From contig NZ_JBQKLQ010000001.1 of NCBI RefSeq assembly GCF_052116145.1, positions 372,001 through 436,000 of the forward strand: a DNA stretch of 64,000 nucleotides. Direction: 5' to 3'. A program made the translations under genes and the position numbers. The notes under the pieces are model-generated. The model saw nothing but the letters and a program-made list of their open reading frames with translations, made no database searches and was not told the DNA's origin. Position 1 is the stretch's first letter; every line of letters starts with the position of its first letter. Source of the DNA: Fundicoccus sp052116145 (lineage in GTDB: Bacteria; Bacillota; Bacilli; Lactobacillales; Aerococcaceae). Shown piece after piece: positions 44,403-52,978 of this stretch.

Positions 44403-47054
44403 ATGACAAAAATGAATAATAACCGTAAAGTGGACTACAACCACTTTGCAGAAATGAACATAGCTGAAATTATGCAAGAATTTAAAACAACGATGCAAGG
44501 TTTCAGCGAAGAAACAGCAGCAGAAATTAGAAAAGAATTTGGTAATAATGAAATTGAGTATGGTGAGAAAACACCATTGTGGTTAACAGTACTAAAAGCC
44601 TATTTCACACCATTTACCTTAATTTTATTAGCATTAGCTGCAATCTCATTTGTGACTGAGTTTATCTTAGCAGATGCAGGTGATAAAAGTTTGGTAACTG
44701 TATTGTTAATTGTAGTGTTAGTTGTGATTAGCGGTACGATGAGCTTGATCCAATCGGTTAAGGCAAATGATGCAGCGGAAGAATTACAACAAATGGTAAA
44801 AGTTACCACGGCAGTAAAGCGTGATGGTCAGTACCAAGAAATTCCATTACAAGATATTGTCATGGGTGACTTAATCAAGTTATCCGCGGGAGACATGATT
44901 CCAGCTGATTTACGAATCATTCAATCAAAGGACTTATTCGTATCACAAGCTTCACTAACAGGGGAGAGTTATCCTGTTGAAAAGAAAGCAGAATTAGGCA
45001 CAGAAGCTTCCGATAGCCCAACAAACTTAGAAACCTTAGCATTTATGGGGAGTAACGTTATCAGTGGTAGCGCTGAAGGAATGGTAATTGCAACTGGCAA
45101 TCAAACAATGTTTGGTCAAGTTGCAAAAGAAGTTACGGCAGACGCACCTAAGACAAGTTTTGAAATCGGCATCGAAAAAACATCGCATTTATTAATTCGT
45201 TTCATGTTGATTATGGCACCCTTAGTTGTGTTAATTAATGGTGTAACGAAAGGTGACTGGTTACAAGCGTTACTATTCGGTTTATCTGTAGCCGTTGGTC
45301 TAACACCGGAAATGCTACCAATGATTGTAACAACGAACCTAATTAAAGGTTCTAATGCAATGGCTAAGGAAGGTACTATCATTAAGAATATCAATTCAAT
45401 CCAAAACTTTGGTGCGATTGATGTGCTATGTACAGATAAAACAGGAACCCTCACACAGGACAAAATAGTACTTGAATACCACTTGAACTTAGAAGGGCAA
45501 GAAGATGAAAGAGTACTGCGTCATGCTTACTTAAACAGCTACTATCAAACTGGTTTAAAAAACTTGATGGATGTTGCAATTATTGAGGCAGCCAATGAAG
45601 AACTGAACACTAATGCAATCATTTACGAAAAAGTTGATGAAATTCCATTTGATTTTGCACGTCGTCGTATGAGTGTCGTCGTTGAAGATACGAATGGTAA
45701 AACTCAAATGATTACCAAAGGTGCGATTGAAGAAATGCTCGCAATCTCTGACTACGTGGATTACGCAGGTCAAGTATCGCCTTTAACCCAAGAAGCTAAA
45801 GAGATGGTGTTAGAAAATGTGCGTCGTTTAAATAATGATGGTTTCCGTGTAGTAGGGGTCGCTCAGAAGACAAACCCAAGTGTTGTTGATGAGTTCTCAA
45901 TTAGAGATGAAGCCAATATGGTGTTAATTGGGTATCTAGCTTTCTTAGATCCACCGAAAGAAACAACGAAAGCAGCGCTTGAAGCTTTAAAAGCCCATCA
46001 AGTTGAAGTGAAAGTGTTAACCGGAGATAATGCACTTGTAACTCAAGCAGTTTGTAAACAAGTAGGAATTGATGCGTCTAAATACATTACTGGTGAAGAA
46101 GTAGCTCTTTTAAGTGAAGAAGAATTATCAGTTGTGATAGAAGAGCATTCAATTTTTGTCAAACTAAATCCAAGTCAAAAAGCGACGATTACGCGTTTAT
46201 TAAGAGAAAATGGTCATGTCGTTGGTTTCCTTGGTGATGGAATTAATGATGCACCCGCAATGCGTGCAGCGGATGTTGGAATTTCCGTCGATACAGCAGT
46301 TGATATCGCTAAAGAGTCCGCAGATGTGATTTTATTGGAAAAAGACTTAATGGTTTTAGAAAGAGGTATAGTATCAGGGCGTAAGATTTTTGGGAATATC
46401 ATGAAGTATATTAAAGCGACGACAAGCTCAAACTTTGGGAACATGTTCTCTGTGTTGATTGCAAGTATTTTCTTACCGTTCTTACCAATGATGCCGATTC
46501 ACTTATTATTCTTAGGCTTAATTTATGATGTATCATGTATCGCAATTCCTTGGGACAAAATGGACGCAGAATACTTAGAAGAGCCTAAGAAATGGGATTC
46601 AAATAGTATAGGCAAATTTATGTTCTGGTTTGGTCCAACAAGTTCAATCTTTGATATTACAACTTTCGCCTTATTATTCTTTGTAATGGCGCCTCAAGTA
46701 TTAGGTGGAAATTACGGAAGTTTAAATGAAGATGGCCAAGAGTTATTTATGGCTTTGTTCCATGCAGGTTGGTTTGTGATGTCATTATGGTCTCAAACAA
46801 TGGTATTATATGCGTTAAGAACGGAAAAGTTACCATTTATTCAAAGTAACCCATCCGTACCATTTTTCTTAGTAACGATGTTAGGAATCGTAGTAGGGAC
46901 TATTGTACCGTTTACTGAGCTTGGTACTTCGATTGGTTTAGCAAGTTTGCCAGGCAACTATTGGATTGGATTAGCCATTACGTTAGTGGCATACATCGCA
47001 CTCGTAACGGTTGTAAAAAACTGGTATGTAAAATCGCATGGTAATCTATTATAA
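44403..47054 (+). CDS. mgtA: Magnesium-importing P-type ATPase
   Basis: An 883-residue P3B-type ATPase. N-terminal cytoplasmic tail, ten predicted helices, the actuator motif LTGESYPVEK, phosphorylation site DKTGTLTQDK, nucleotide domain (KGAIEEML, DPPKETTKAAL) and hinge GDGINDAPAMRAADVGIS. The last helices show the MgtA-type segment MPIHLLFLGLIYDVSCIAIP in part. It imports Mg2+ when supply is low. Control: M-box riboswitch and leader ORFs upstream. A terminator follows. Confidence 0.95.
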   Translation: MTKMNNNRKVDYNHFAEMNIAEIMQEFKTTMQGFSEETAAEIRKEFGNNEIEYGEKTPLWLTVLKAYFTPFTLILLALAAISFVTEFILADAGDKSLVTVLLIVVLVVISGTMSLIQSVKANDAAEELQQMVKVTTAVKRDGQYQEIPLQDIVMGDLIKLSAGDMIPADLRIIQSKDLFVSQASLTGESYPVEKKAELGTEASDSPTNLETLAFMGSNVISGSAEGMVIATGNQTMFGQVAKEVTADAPKTSFEIGIEKTSHLLIRFMLIMAPLVVLINGVTKGDWLQALLFGLSVAVGLTPEMLPMIVTTNLIKGSNAMAKEGTIIKNINSIQNFGAIDVLCTDKTGTLTQDKIVLEYHLNLEGQEDERVLRHAYLNSYYQTGLKNLMDVAIIEAANEELNTNAIIYEKVDEIPFDFARRRMSVVVEDTNGKTQMITKGAIEEMLAISDYVDYAGQVSPLTQEAKEMVLENVRRLNNDGFRVVGVAQKTNPSVVDEFSIRDEANMVLIGYLAFLDPPKETTKAALEALKAHQVEVKVLTGDNALVTQAVCKQVGIDASKYITGEEVALLSEEELSVVIEEHSIFVKLNPSQKATITRLLRENGHVVGFLGDGINDAPAMRAADVGISVDTAVDIAKESADVILLEKDLMVLERGIVSGRKIFGNIMKYIKATTSSNFGNMFSVLIASIFLPFLPMMPIHLLFLGLIYDVSCIAIPWDKMDAEYLEEPKKWDSNSIGKFMFWFGPTSSIFDITTFALLFFVMAPQVLGGNYGSLNEDGQELFMALFHAGWFVMSLWSQTMVLYALRTEKLPFIQSNPSVPFFLVTMLGIVVGTIVPFTELGTSIGLASLPGNYWIGLAITLVAYIALVTVVKNWYVKSHGNLL

Positions 47055-47076
47055 GCATTAAGACAAGAAACAGCTG

Positions 47077-47099
47077 TCATAAAAAGCAGCTGTTTTCAT
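47077..47099 (+). terminator. Terminator after mgtA
   Basis: AAACAGCTG and CAGCTGTTT stem with a TCATAAAAAG loop, then TTCATT. Confidence 0.75.
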
Positions 47100-47108
47100 T
47101 ATTTTGAC

Positions 47109-47136
47109 TTGCGTCGTACGTATAAAACTGTATAAT
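47109..47136 (+). promoter_or_regulatory. rpsP promoter and hairpin leader
   Basis: TTGCGT (47109-47114) and TATAAT (47131-47136) are 16 bp apart. The 5' leader contains a perfect CTGTAAAG/CTTTACAG hairpin at 47175-47198 and an A/T-rich ATATTTT/AAAATAT arm. It may control ribosomal protein or khpA expression. Confidence 0.65.
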
Positions 47137-47261
47137 AATTAAGGCATTGCACATATTTTAAAAAATATTTTAATCTGTAAAGGAAAAAAGCTTTACAGCT
47201 TAAAAATAATCTGCTAAAATATGTAATTGTGATCGATATTAACCGGAGGTGAATTAAAACA

Positions 47262-47534
47262 ATGGCAGTAAAAATTCGTTTAAAACGTATGGGTGCTAAG
47301 AAAACTCCTTTCTACAGAATCGTAGTTGCTGATGCGCGCGCTCCACGTGATGGCCGTATCATCGAGAAAATTGGTACTTACAACCCGTTAACTAATCCTG
47401 TAACTTTAGAATTAGAAGAAGAATTAGCATTAAAATGGTTAGCAGATGGTGCACAACCAACTGATACAGTTCGTGACTTATTATCTTCTAAAGGTATTAT
47501 GAAAAAATTCCATGAATCAAAACAATCTAAATAG
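47262..47534 (+). CDS. rpsP: 30S ribosomal protein S16
   Basis: 90 residues, VKIRLKRMGAKKTPFYRIVV, with the S16 signature VADARAPRDGRIIEKIGTYNP. It stabilises the 30S body. CGGAGGTG precedes the ATG. It is followed by khpA; rimM-trmD-rplS, usually directly attached, lie about 12 kb downstream, so the ancestral operon has been split by accessory DNA. Confidence 0.97.
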   Translation: MAVKIRLKRMGAKKTPFYRIVVADARAPRDGRIIEKIGTYNPLTNPVTLELEEELALKWLADGAQPTDTVRDLLSSKGIMKKFHESKQSK

Positions 47535-47586
47535 TAAGGCTTAAAGCAAATGTTATCTTAGTCAACAAACAAAGGATGATATTATA

Positions 47587-47859
47587 ATGCCAAATATAGA
47601 AGCTTTAATAAGATCAATTGTTGAACCTTTAGTGGAAAACCCTGAAGAGTTTACAATTGAAATCGTTGATACAGAGGACTTCACTGAGTATCACTTACTA
47701 TTACATCCTGATGATATCGGGCGTGTAATTGGTAAAAAAGGCCGTGTGGTTCGCGCTATTCGTACAATTGTTTACAGTGTACGCATCCGCAATCAAAAAC
47801 GTGCTCGTATCGTGATTGCCAATGAAGCTGAATCACTCGACGATTCTGATGATGAATAG
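47587..47859 (+). CDS. khpA: KH-domain RNA-binding protein KhpA
   Basis: A 90-residue YlqC-family protein. The KH loop is GRVIGKKGRVVRAIRTIV. It partners KhpB/EloR in RNA binding that affects cell elongation in Gram-positives. The C terminus is an acidic EAESLDDSDDE tail, making it somewhat longer than the usual 75-80 residues. The start follows AGGATGAT. A terminator follows. Confidence 0.94.
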   Translation: MPNIEALIRSIVEPLVENPEEFTIEIVDTEDFTEYHLLLHPDDIGRVIGKKGRVVRAIRTIVYSVRIRNQKRARIVIANEAESLDDSDDE

Positions 47860-47870
47860 ATATTTTTACA

Positions 47871-47897
47871 ACCTGTCCTAGTGGCAGGTTTTTTTGT
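47871..47897 (+). terminator. Terminator after khpA
   Basis: ACCTGTC..GCAGGT stem followed by seven Ts. Confidence 0.85.
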
Positions 47898-48170
47898 TAT
47901 CTAAAAATAAATAACGCCATCCTTAATATAGACGATAAAGAGTCATTCACTTCGTTTCGCACGTTTGATTAAGGGGGAGATTTGCTGGAATTTTACTTAG
48001 TTTAGATTGTTAAAAAGTCAGAATGACGACTCGCTCGGATTTTTGTATGTACTAACACTCAGAATTTTAGCGCTCTGGTTAATTGCAGGCTTAGTTCGGG
48101 GCTTCCAGTGGTGATTTGAATTGGTAATCTAGTGATGCTGCGTGACGTGAAACTTAGGTTATACTGGTGT

Positions 48171-48508
48171 CTCAAATTGCGAGTTGACATGTTAAACCTT
48201 GCATAACACGTCTAAGGTGATAATTTATCTGGAAATTACGCAAAATAAGGTGTGATTTCACCCAACTTGTCTAGTATATGAGTAGTTTTTATTTTAACGT
48301 GTTAACTCGTGAAGTGAGTTGACACATTAAACCCTTTAACATGTCAACTCAAATTGCGAGTTGACATGTTAAACCTTGCATAACACGTCTAGGGTGATAA
48401 TTTATCTGGAAATTACGCAAAATAAGGTGTGATTTCACCCAACTTGTCTAGTATATGAGTAGTTTTTATTTTAACGTGTTAACTCGTGAAGTGAGTTGAC
48501 ATGTTAAA
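48171..48508. repeat. Two-copy direct repeat, 177-bp period
   Basis: Copies start at 48171 and 48348 (CTCAAATTGCGAGTTGACAT), agreeing over about 154 bp with one visible change (TCTAAGG/TCTAGGG). Each copy is bounded by near-perfect inverted ends, GAGTTGACATGTTAA and TTAACGTGTTAACTC, about 110 bp apart, followed by a GTGAAGTGAGTTGACA stem half. No reading frame lies inside. It looks like a small nonautonomous or palindromic intergenic repeat that duplicated. Confidence 0.9.
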
Positions 48509-48602
48509 AGCTAATGTCGTTCCCGAATTTAGCCATGGTGAGAAGGCACTTCAAGTGAACGAGTTCTATCATTTAATCATCTATTAGATATATCCATTTT
48601 TA

Positions 48603-48636
48603 ATGAGCCTACTCGTGATTTGAGTGGGCTCATTAA
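48603..48636. repeat. Perfect hairpin AATGAGCC..GGCTCATT
   Basis: AATGAGCCTACTC pairs with GAGTGGGCTCATT around GTGATTT. It is followed by AAAAG, not T-rich, so it is not an obvious terminator on the plus strand. It has the same ACTCGTGA..TGAGT core as the neighbouring repeats. Confidence 0.7.
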
Positions 48637-48978
48637 AAGTTTAACAGGCTTACTCAATTTTTGGTGGGCTCCCCGTCAAGTGGAGAGTGAATAAAGAGGT
48701 AGTTTTCAATCAGGGATAATTTTGTCAAATATGTCATAAATATATTTTGAACGGATATGTTTGAGGATGTTGTTTCATCAGTACGTACGAGAATTAGTTA
48801 TCATTATTTAAAATCAGAAAAAGAGGGCGAATGATTGAGTTTGATTAGATGGTTTACATATGGGATTTCAGGGACATTATTAAAGCTCACATGAAAAACA
48901 TAGACTTTCCTCGCTGCTGGTACGGCAATCTTTTACTTGGTTATAAAATTTGGTAAACTATTTAAGTAAGGAGGCGGA

Positions 48979-49356
48979 ATGATGAAATTGACCTTTAGTA
49001 AAGAAGACTTAGAAAGTAACCGTGAGATATATGCAGATCAGACTGCAGTTGTAGGGTATACTCAAAAAGCGCGCTATTTAAAGGTGATACCACCAACTTA
49101 TTACGTGCTAGTTATAGACGATCAACAAATCACGATTATTCAACAGAATTGGAAATTAGATGAGATCGGCGTCACCCAGATCAAATTAAGGGAAATCGAA
49201 CAACTAAAAATCAGTAAAGTGTTATTGGTTCATCATGTGAGGATACAGACACGCGATAAGAAATATAAACTACATGTCTATCCATTATATTGGCGGCTAG
49301 GCGTTTATCAGACAGATTTAGTTAATCGCTTAAAACAATTGGCCACAAATAAATAA
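48979..49356 (+). CDS. Hypothetical protein, possible PH-like fold
   Basis: A 125-residue protein not recognised with certainty. It is beta-rich and basic, with strands such as TYYVLVIDDQQITIIQQNWK and LHVYPLYWRLGVYQ and a C-terminal amphipathic helix. The pattern resembles short bacterial pleckstrin-homology-like proteins, but that is inference. It has no signal peptide or membrane helix. AAGGAGGCGG precedes ATGATG; either Met could start. Confidence 0.7.
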   Translation: MMKLTFSKEDLESNREIYADQTAVVGYTQKARYLKVIPPTYYVLVIDDQQITIIQQNWKLDEIGVTQIKLREIEQLKISKVLLVHHVRIQTRDKKYKLHVYPLYWRLGVYQTDLVNRLKQLATNK

Positions 49357-49439
49357 TATGCTGAAAAAACTAAACGATTTTATGAGAAGGTTTAATGGTG
49401 CTTAATTTAAATAGGTCAAAGGCTAAATATTAAGCTTTT

Positions 49440-49700
49440 ATTATGATTACCATTTTGACAACATTTCAAAACTAAACATGTTATAATGTTAATACATGAA
49501 AAATATTTTTATGCGAGATTTTAATTTGTTTTAATGAAATTTATTCAAACTGGCGTAACATAGGGTTACAAGGATGCATTAGAGGTTGGGAATGTATCGT
49601 TTAAATGAGAAAAAATTAATGTTTAGTAATAGTTAGACCCGCTTTAAGATAAATAATATTAAGTAATTAGGTAGCCTTCTCTACAAAGAGAGGGCTATTG
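49440..49700 (+). other. Orphan promoter-like region with hairpin, no gene
   Basis: TATAAT near 49479-49484 in an A/T-rich context (ATTTTGACAACATTTC upstream) looks like a promoter. About 185 bases on, TAGCCTTCTCT/AGAGAGGGCTA forms a hairpin at about 49670-49697. No gene follows on the plus strand. It could be a small RNA or a remnant leader. The rest of the 415-bp gap is featureless. Confidence 0.3.
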
Positions 49701-49714
49701 TCCATTCTGGGGAT

Positions 49715-49762
49715 AAAAAAAACACGTTTTCCACTCAATTAGACTGGAAAACGTGTTTTTAC
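49715..49762. terminator. Bidirectional terminator, strong stem
   Basis: AAAAACACGTTTTCCA and TGGAAAACGTGTTTTT around CTCAATTAGAC. It serves the minus-strand NAD(P)-binding gene and would also stop plus-strand transcripts. Confidence 0.9.
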
Positions 49763-49771
49763 ATTTTGCCA

Positions 49772-50425
49772 TTACGTTAAGCTATGGATTGCTTCTTCAA
49801 CTGTGGACTGACCAGCTAACAGTTCAAATTCTTGATGGATGGTCTGATCATTTAATAAAACTGCCACTAATGCTCGTGCAACATCCTCACGAGGAATTTC
49901 ATTGATTTCCATGTCCATGCCGACTTTGACTTGATTCTTTCCGGGTGTATCAACGAGAATTCCAGGGTGGACAATCGTCCAGGCTAAAGTCGTACGGTTT
50001 TTCAACCATTCATCGGCGTAATGTTTGGCGATAGTGTAAATTTGTAAGGCGTTTTCTTTCGCAATTTCTGCGCGGCCCGTACGGAATGTACTGACCATCA
50101 CAAAACGGTTAACTTTAGCCTGTTCAGCAGCCATCATAGCTTTAATCGCACCATCTAAATCAATTTTCACTGTTTTATCCAGACCTTTTCCTCCGGCACC
50201 TGCACTAAAGAGGACGGCATCAACACCGGTCATTGCATGAGCGAGTTCATAAATTGACGCTTTTTCAAGATCCAATAGGACAGTCTCAATTCGCCTTTCT
50301 TCGAAAAATGGGAGCTGATCTGGATTACGAATCATTGCAACCTCCTCAATTGCTGGCGTTTCTGTAATAATATCCGCCACGTACTTAGCCACTTTACCAT
50401 GGGCGCCAATAACTAATACTTTCAT
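49772..50425 (-). CDS. NAD(P)-binding oxidoreductase (atypical SDR)
   Basis: A 217-residue Rossmann protein. The dinucleotide loop is VLVIGAHGKVAKYVAD, followed by VDAVLFSAGAGG and a catalytic-like region VMVSTFRTGRAE/IAKHYADEWL, without the classical YxxxK spacing of catalytic SDRs. The C-terminal IVHPGILVD and EIPREDVARALVAVL segments match atypical NmrA/YwnB-like SDRs. Start is ATG at complement 50425 behind AAGGAATG. The substrate is unknown. Confidence 0.85.
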   Translation of the reverse strand: MKVLVIGAHGKVAKYVADIITETPAIEEVAMIRNPDQLPFFEERRIETVLLDLEKASIYELAHAMTGVDAVLFSAGAGGKGLDKTVKIDLDGAIKAMMAAEQAKVNRFVMVSTFRTGRAEIAKENALQIYTIAKHYADEWLKNRTTLAWTIVHPGILVDTPGKNQVKVGMDMEINEIPREDVARALVAVLLNDQTIHQEFELLAGQSTVEEAIHSLT

Positions 50426-50738
50426 ATGTATCATTCCTTCCAAATGTCTTCTAGCTTCAACTTAACACATCTAGTGACTACTCGCAACGAAGTCCGTTCA
50501 GCGATAAACCTCAGCATGTTAATACGCTTCAATTTTTCCGCCCGACGATGCCTTTACTAATTAATCGAGCTAATATTACTGAATTTGCTAGTGTCTAGAA
50601 TATTAGGAAGGTGTTTATATAAAAGTATCAAGTTCAGTACCCACAAGTACGAAAATAGATTATAATGATATTGAACGATAAAAAAATTAAAATTAAATCA
50701 GGAAGCAGGATCAAAAATCGAAAAGGAGTGGTGACGTA
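50426..50738. promoter_or_regulatory. Divergent intergenic region
   Basis: 313 bp without a gene. TATAAT at about 50660-50665 upstream of the 50739 gene is a likely -10, with TTCAGT roughly 20-30 bases before it. Nothing else was recognised. Confidence 0.4.
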
Positions 50739-51416
50739 ATGTTTGAACAATGGTATTTGATGGAGAAGTTTTATTATGATGACTTAGGAACAATTGTGGC
50801 AATTTTTATTATTCTGAGTATTCTTTCAATTTCCACCTTGAGTCATTTAAGACATTTATTTCCTAAAATCGTCAACGGACTCTTCTTGGTTTTCCTCCTG
50901 CTAGCCGGCAGTTTCATCTATCAAAATTATCAGGTGCATGGAGATTTGATGGCACGAGCAAAGCATGTTAATCCAGCTATACGTGATTTTAAAAGGAGTT
51001 TTTACCGTGACCAAATTTATACGAATTATGAGAAAAACCTTTATCGCAATGACTACATGGGGAATTATTTCAAAGCCATCGGTTTATATGGCGAACTCGA
51101 TCAGGTTGAAGAGGTCACATTTTTAGGGCGTGATACCTTTGATTATTTATATTTCAAAATTGATGATAAGGTTTATTTGACGATTGAAAAATGGGTTCAG
51201 TTTTCTGATCAAACAAGTGACACGAGTCGAGTGGGCGTTCATTACGAACTGCTGGATCCACAATTAGTTGAGCTCGGCTTTGTTCCCAAGTCACGAGTGT
51301 TTTTCCAACACTTTACTGTCCCGACTTCGTTAGAGACGTTAGAATATCAAGCTGCACCAAATGTTAAAGTGCTTCAGCATCGCGATATTGTCTCTAAATG
51401 GGTGTCACCTAGCTAG
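50739..51416 (+). CDS. Two-helix membrane protein of unknown function
   Basis: 225 residues. Two membrane helices lie near the N terminus (TIVAIFIILSILSISTL and VNGLFLVFLLLAGSFIY), then about 160 residues of mixed alpha/beta sequence predicted outside the membrane on the side set by the second helix. The layout resembles small DUF3290-type membrane proteins of Lactobacillales, but the family is not established here. AAAGGAGTGG precedes the ATG. Confidence 0.75.
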   Translation: MFEQWYLMEKFYYDDLGTIVAIFIILSILSISTLSHLRHLFPKIVNGLFLVFLLLAGSFIYQNYQVHGDLMARAKHVNPAIRDFKRSFYRDQIYTNYEKNLYRNDYMGNYFKAIGLYGELDQVEEVTFLGRDTFDYLYFKIDDKVYLTIEKWVQFSDQTSDTSRVGVHYELLDPQLVELGFVPKSRVFFQHFTVPTSLETLEYQAAPNVKVLQHRDIVSKWVSPS

Positions 51417-51651
51417 AGCAAAGCTAAATTACCAAAAAATTTAGGAGCCATTCAATCGGCGATCAACGGAATTCATTTTCCTTGATGGCTTATTTTGGCT
51501 GGAATATTTATCAAAGTTACCTAAATAAACGGATAACACACAACAGCTGCAAATACCAAATCCAAGCATCACCTATAAACTGAAGCCTAAGCGGGAAAAG
51601 TTCGATTGTCGAACCAAGCTTTTTAATAAGTAGCATTTTAAAGAATAAGAA
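51417..51651 (+). other. Spacer with possible decayed coding sequence
   Basis: One frame from about 51460 reads without stops for long stretches (STEFIFLDGLFWLEYLSKLPK, cut, then QQLQIPNPSITYKLKPKREK) with a single internal stop. It may be a gene relic, but no family is recognised and it may be chance. Confidence 0.25.
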
Positions 51652-51680
51652 TTGACTTCTTCATTTTAAAAGGGTATATT
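51652..51680 (+). promoter_or_regulatory. Promoter of the methionine T-box operon
   Basis: TTGACT (51652-51657) and TATATT (51675-51680), 17-bp spacer; TATAAT overlaps three bases later. Confidence 0.75.
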
Positions 51681-51714
51681 ATAATCAATAACCAACTTAT
51701 CTAATCTAATTATA

Positions 51715-52010
51715 ATTAAAAGATGAATAAATAATTAATGCTATGATGAGAAGAGTAACGACTTAAGCAACATATCAGAGAACCCGGATGGTGAGAAAGG
51801 GATTGTTCAATAGTCGTGAAGATGAGCTCTGAGTATTTAAGTGGTTCACGCCATTTGAACGTCCGCTCTCGATAACGAGCTAGGCAACTGATAATCTGTT
51901 TACAGGTGCTAATAAGGTGTAAAGCGTCAGCTTTGCACGAATTTGGGTGGTAACACGATAAAACGTCCCTTTGCGAATCAATGTGATTTGCGAAGGGACG
52001 TTTTTTATTT
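51715..52010 (+). ncRNA. T-box leader, probably methionine-specific
   Basis: The 14-base T-box TGGGTGGTAACACG lies at 51944-51957, immediately before a long terminator stem AAACGTCCCTTTGCGAATC/GATTTGCGAAGGGACGTTT and T run (51961-52010). Upstream, an AGAGAACCCGGATGG distal-loop-like block and a GAAGATGAG segment fit stem I, with ATG followed by A as a Met specifier candidate near 51822. Uncharged tRNA-Met would stabilise the antiterminator and switch on metA. Specifier assignment is inference supported by the downstream genes. Confidence 0.88.
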
Positions 52011-52035
52011 ATTATGTGAAAAGGAGGGCTTAAAC

Positions 52036-52968
52036 GTGCCAATAAAAATTATTGAAGGCCTACCAGTCCGCAAACATTTAAAAGAAGAACAGGTTTACAC
52101 GATAGAACATGCTCGCGCTATCAAACAGGATATTCGACCGCTTCGGATTTTGATTGTAAATCTAATGCCTAACAAGGAAGCGACAGAACTCCATTTATTG
52201 AGACTTTTAGGCAATACTGCCCTGCAAATTGATGTTGACTTTCTTTATACTAAAACTCACACCAGTCAACATACGTCGACCAGCTATTTACGGCAATTCT
52301 ATAAACATTTCGCTGAGGTTCAGGAGGAGTATTATGATGGCATGATTGTGACAGGCGCGCCGGTTGAGCACCTTGAATATCAGGCGATTGATTATATTAA
52401 AGAACTTGATGATATCATGCGCTGGTCACAAACGCATGTCTACTCGCGACTTTTCATCTGCTGGGCAGCTCTTTATGCACTGAATTATGACCATAAGATT
52501 GATCGAATACGGCTCGAAAATAAACTCTTTGGCGTCTTTGATTACCAGACGATTCAAGCGGATCATCCTTATTTGCGGGGCTTCGATGATACGTATGCGG
52601 TTCCGCAATCTAGGCACGTATCAGTCGATTGGGACACAATTAAGCAAAGAAGTGAAATAAGAGTTCTAACCGCTCATGAGACGTTTGGCCCTGATATTCT
52701 AACGACGAGTGATCAACGGGATTTATACGCTTTAGGGCATTTGGAATATGACCGTCAAACATTAAAACAAGAGTATGATCGCGATATTAGTCGGGGACTC
52801 GAGCAAGCAATCCCAAATGGTTATTATCCAGAGGATGATCCAGAAAAACAACCGATTAATAGCTGGAAAAGTCATGGTTATTTACTTTATAACAATTGGT
52901 TGAATGAAACATACCAACATACATTATATGATTTGAGTGGCTTAGCCCAACTCGATAGAAAACTTTAG
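52036..52968 (+). CDS. metA: Homoserine O-acyltransferase MetA (acetyl-type)
   Basis: 310 residues from GTG 52036 with AAGGAGGG upstream. It activates homoserine in methionine synthesis. Counting residues, Lys47, catalytic Cys142 (FICWAAL), His235 and Glu237 (GHLEY) fall at the canonical positions. Residue 111 is Glu in TGAPVE; in this family Glu111 favours acetyl-CoA and Gly111 succinyl-CoA, so O-acetylhomoserine is the likely product. The frame upstream to 51943 runs through the terminator and is not used. The T-box controls it. Confidence 0.95.
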   Translation: MPIKIIEGLPVRKHLKEEQVYTIEHARAIKQDIRPLRILIVNLMPNKEATELHLLRLLGNTALQIDVDFLYTKTHTSQHTSTSYLRQFYKHFAEVQEEYYDGMIVTGAPVEHLEYQAIDYIKELDDIMRWSQTHVYSRLFICWAALYALNYDHKIDRIRLENKLFGVFDYQTIQADHPYLRGFDDTYAVPQSRHVSVDWDTIKQRSEIRVLTAHETFGPDILTTSDQRDLYALGHLEYDRQTLKQEYDRDISRGLEQAIPNGYYPEDDPEKQPINSWKSHGYLLYNNWLNETYQHTLYDLSGLAQLDRKL

Positions 52969-52978
52969 GAGGCATTTC

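Larger units (their letters stand above)
47898..48978. other. Gene-free 1.1-kb spacer
   Basis: No plausible coding frame. It contains the 177-bp direct repeat (listed separately), a perfect hairpin at 48603-48636 and scattered related motifs of the ACTCGTGA..TGAGT type. Just before the next gene, TTACTTGG/TATAAAAT-like sequence may be a promoter (about 48935-48950). The likely origin is insertion of small repeat elements between khpA and the original rimM-trmD-rplS. Confidence 0.6.

Noticed and set aside
48171..48508. Insertion sequence
   Set aside because: No transposase frame lies inside either copy; only a noncoding repeat with inverted ends is seen.
51715..52010. SAM riboswitch controlling metA
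   Set aside because: The conserved T-box sequence and antiterminator layout are clear, while SAM-aptamer conserved blocks were not seen.
51943..52035. N-terminal extension of MetA
   Set aside because: It would start inside the T-box sequence and read through the terminator; GTG 52036 has a proper ribosome site and gives family residue numbering exactly.
51716..52042. Minus-strand 108-residue protein
   Set aside because: It is the complement of the T-box leader and terminator.
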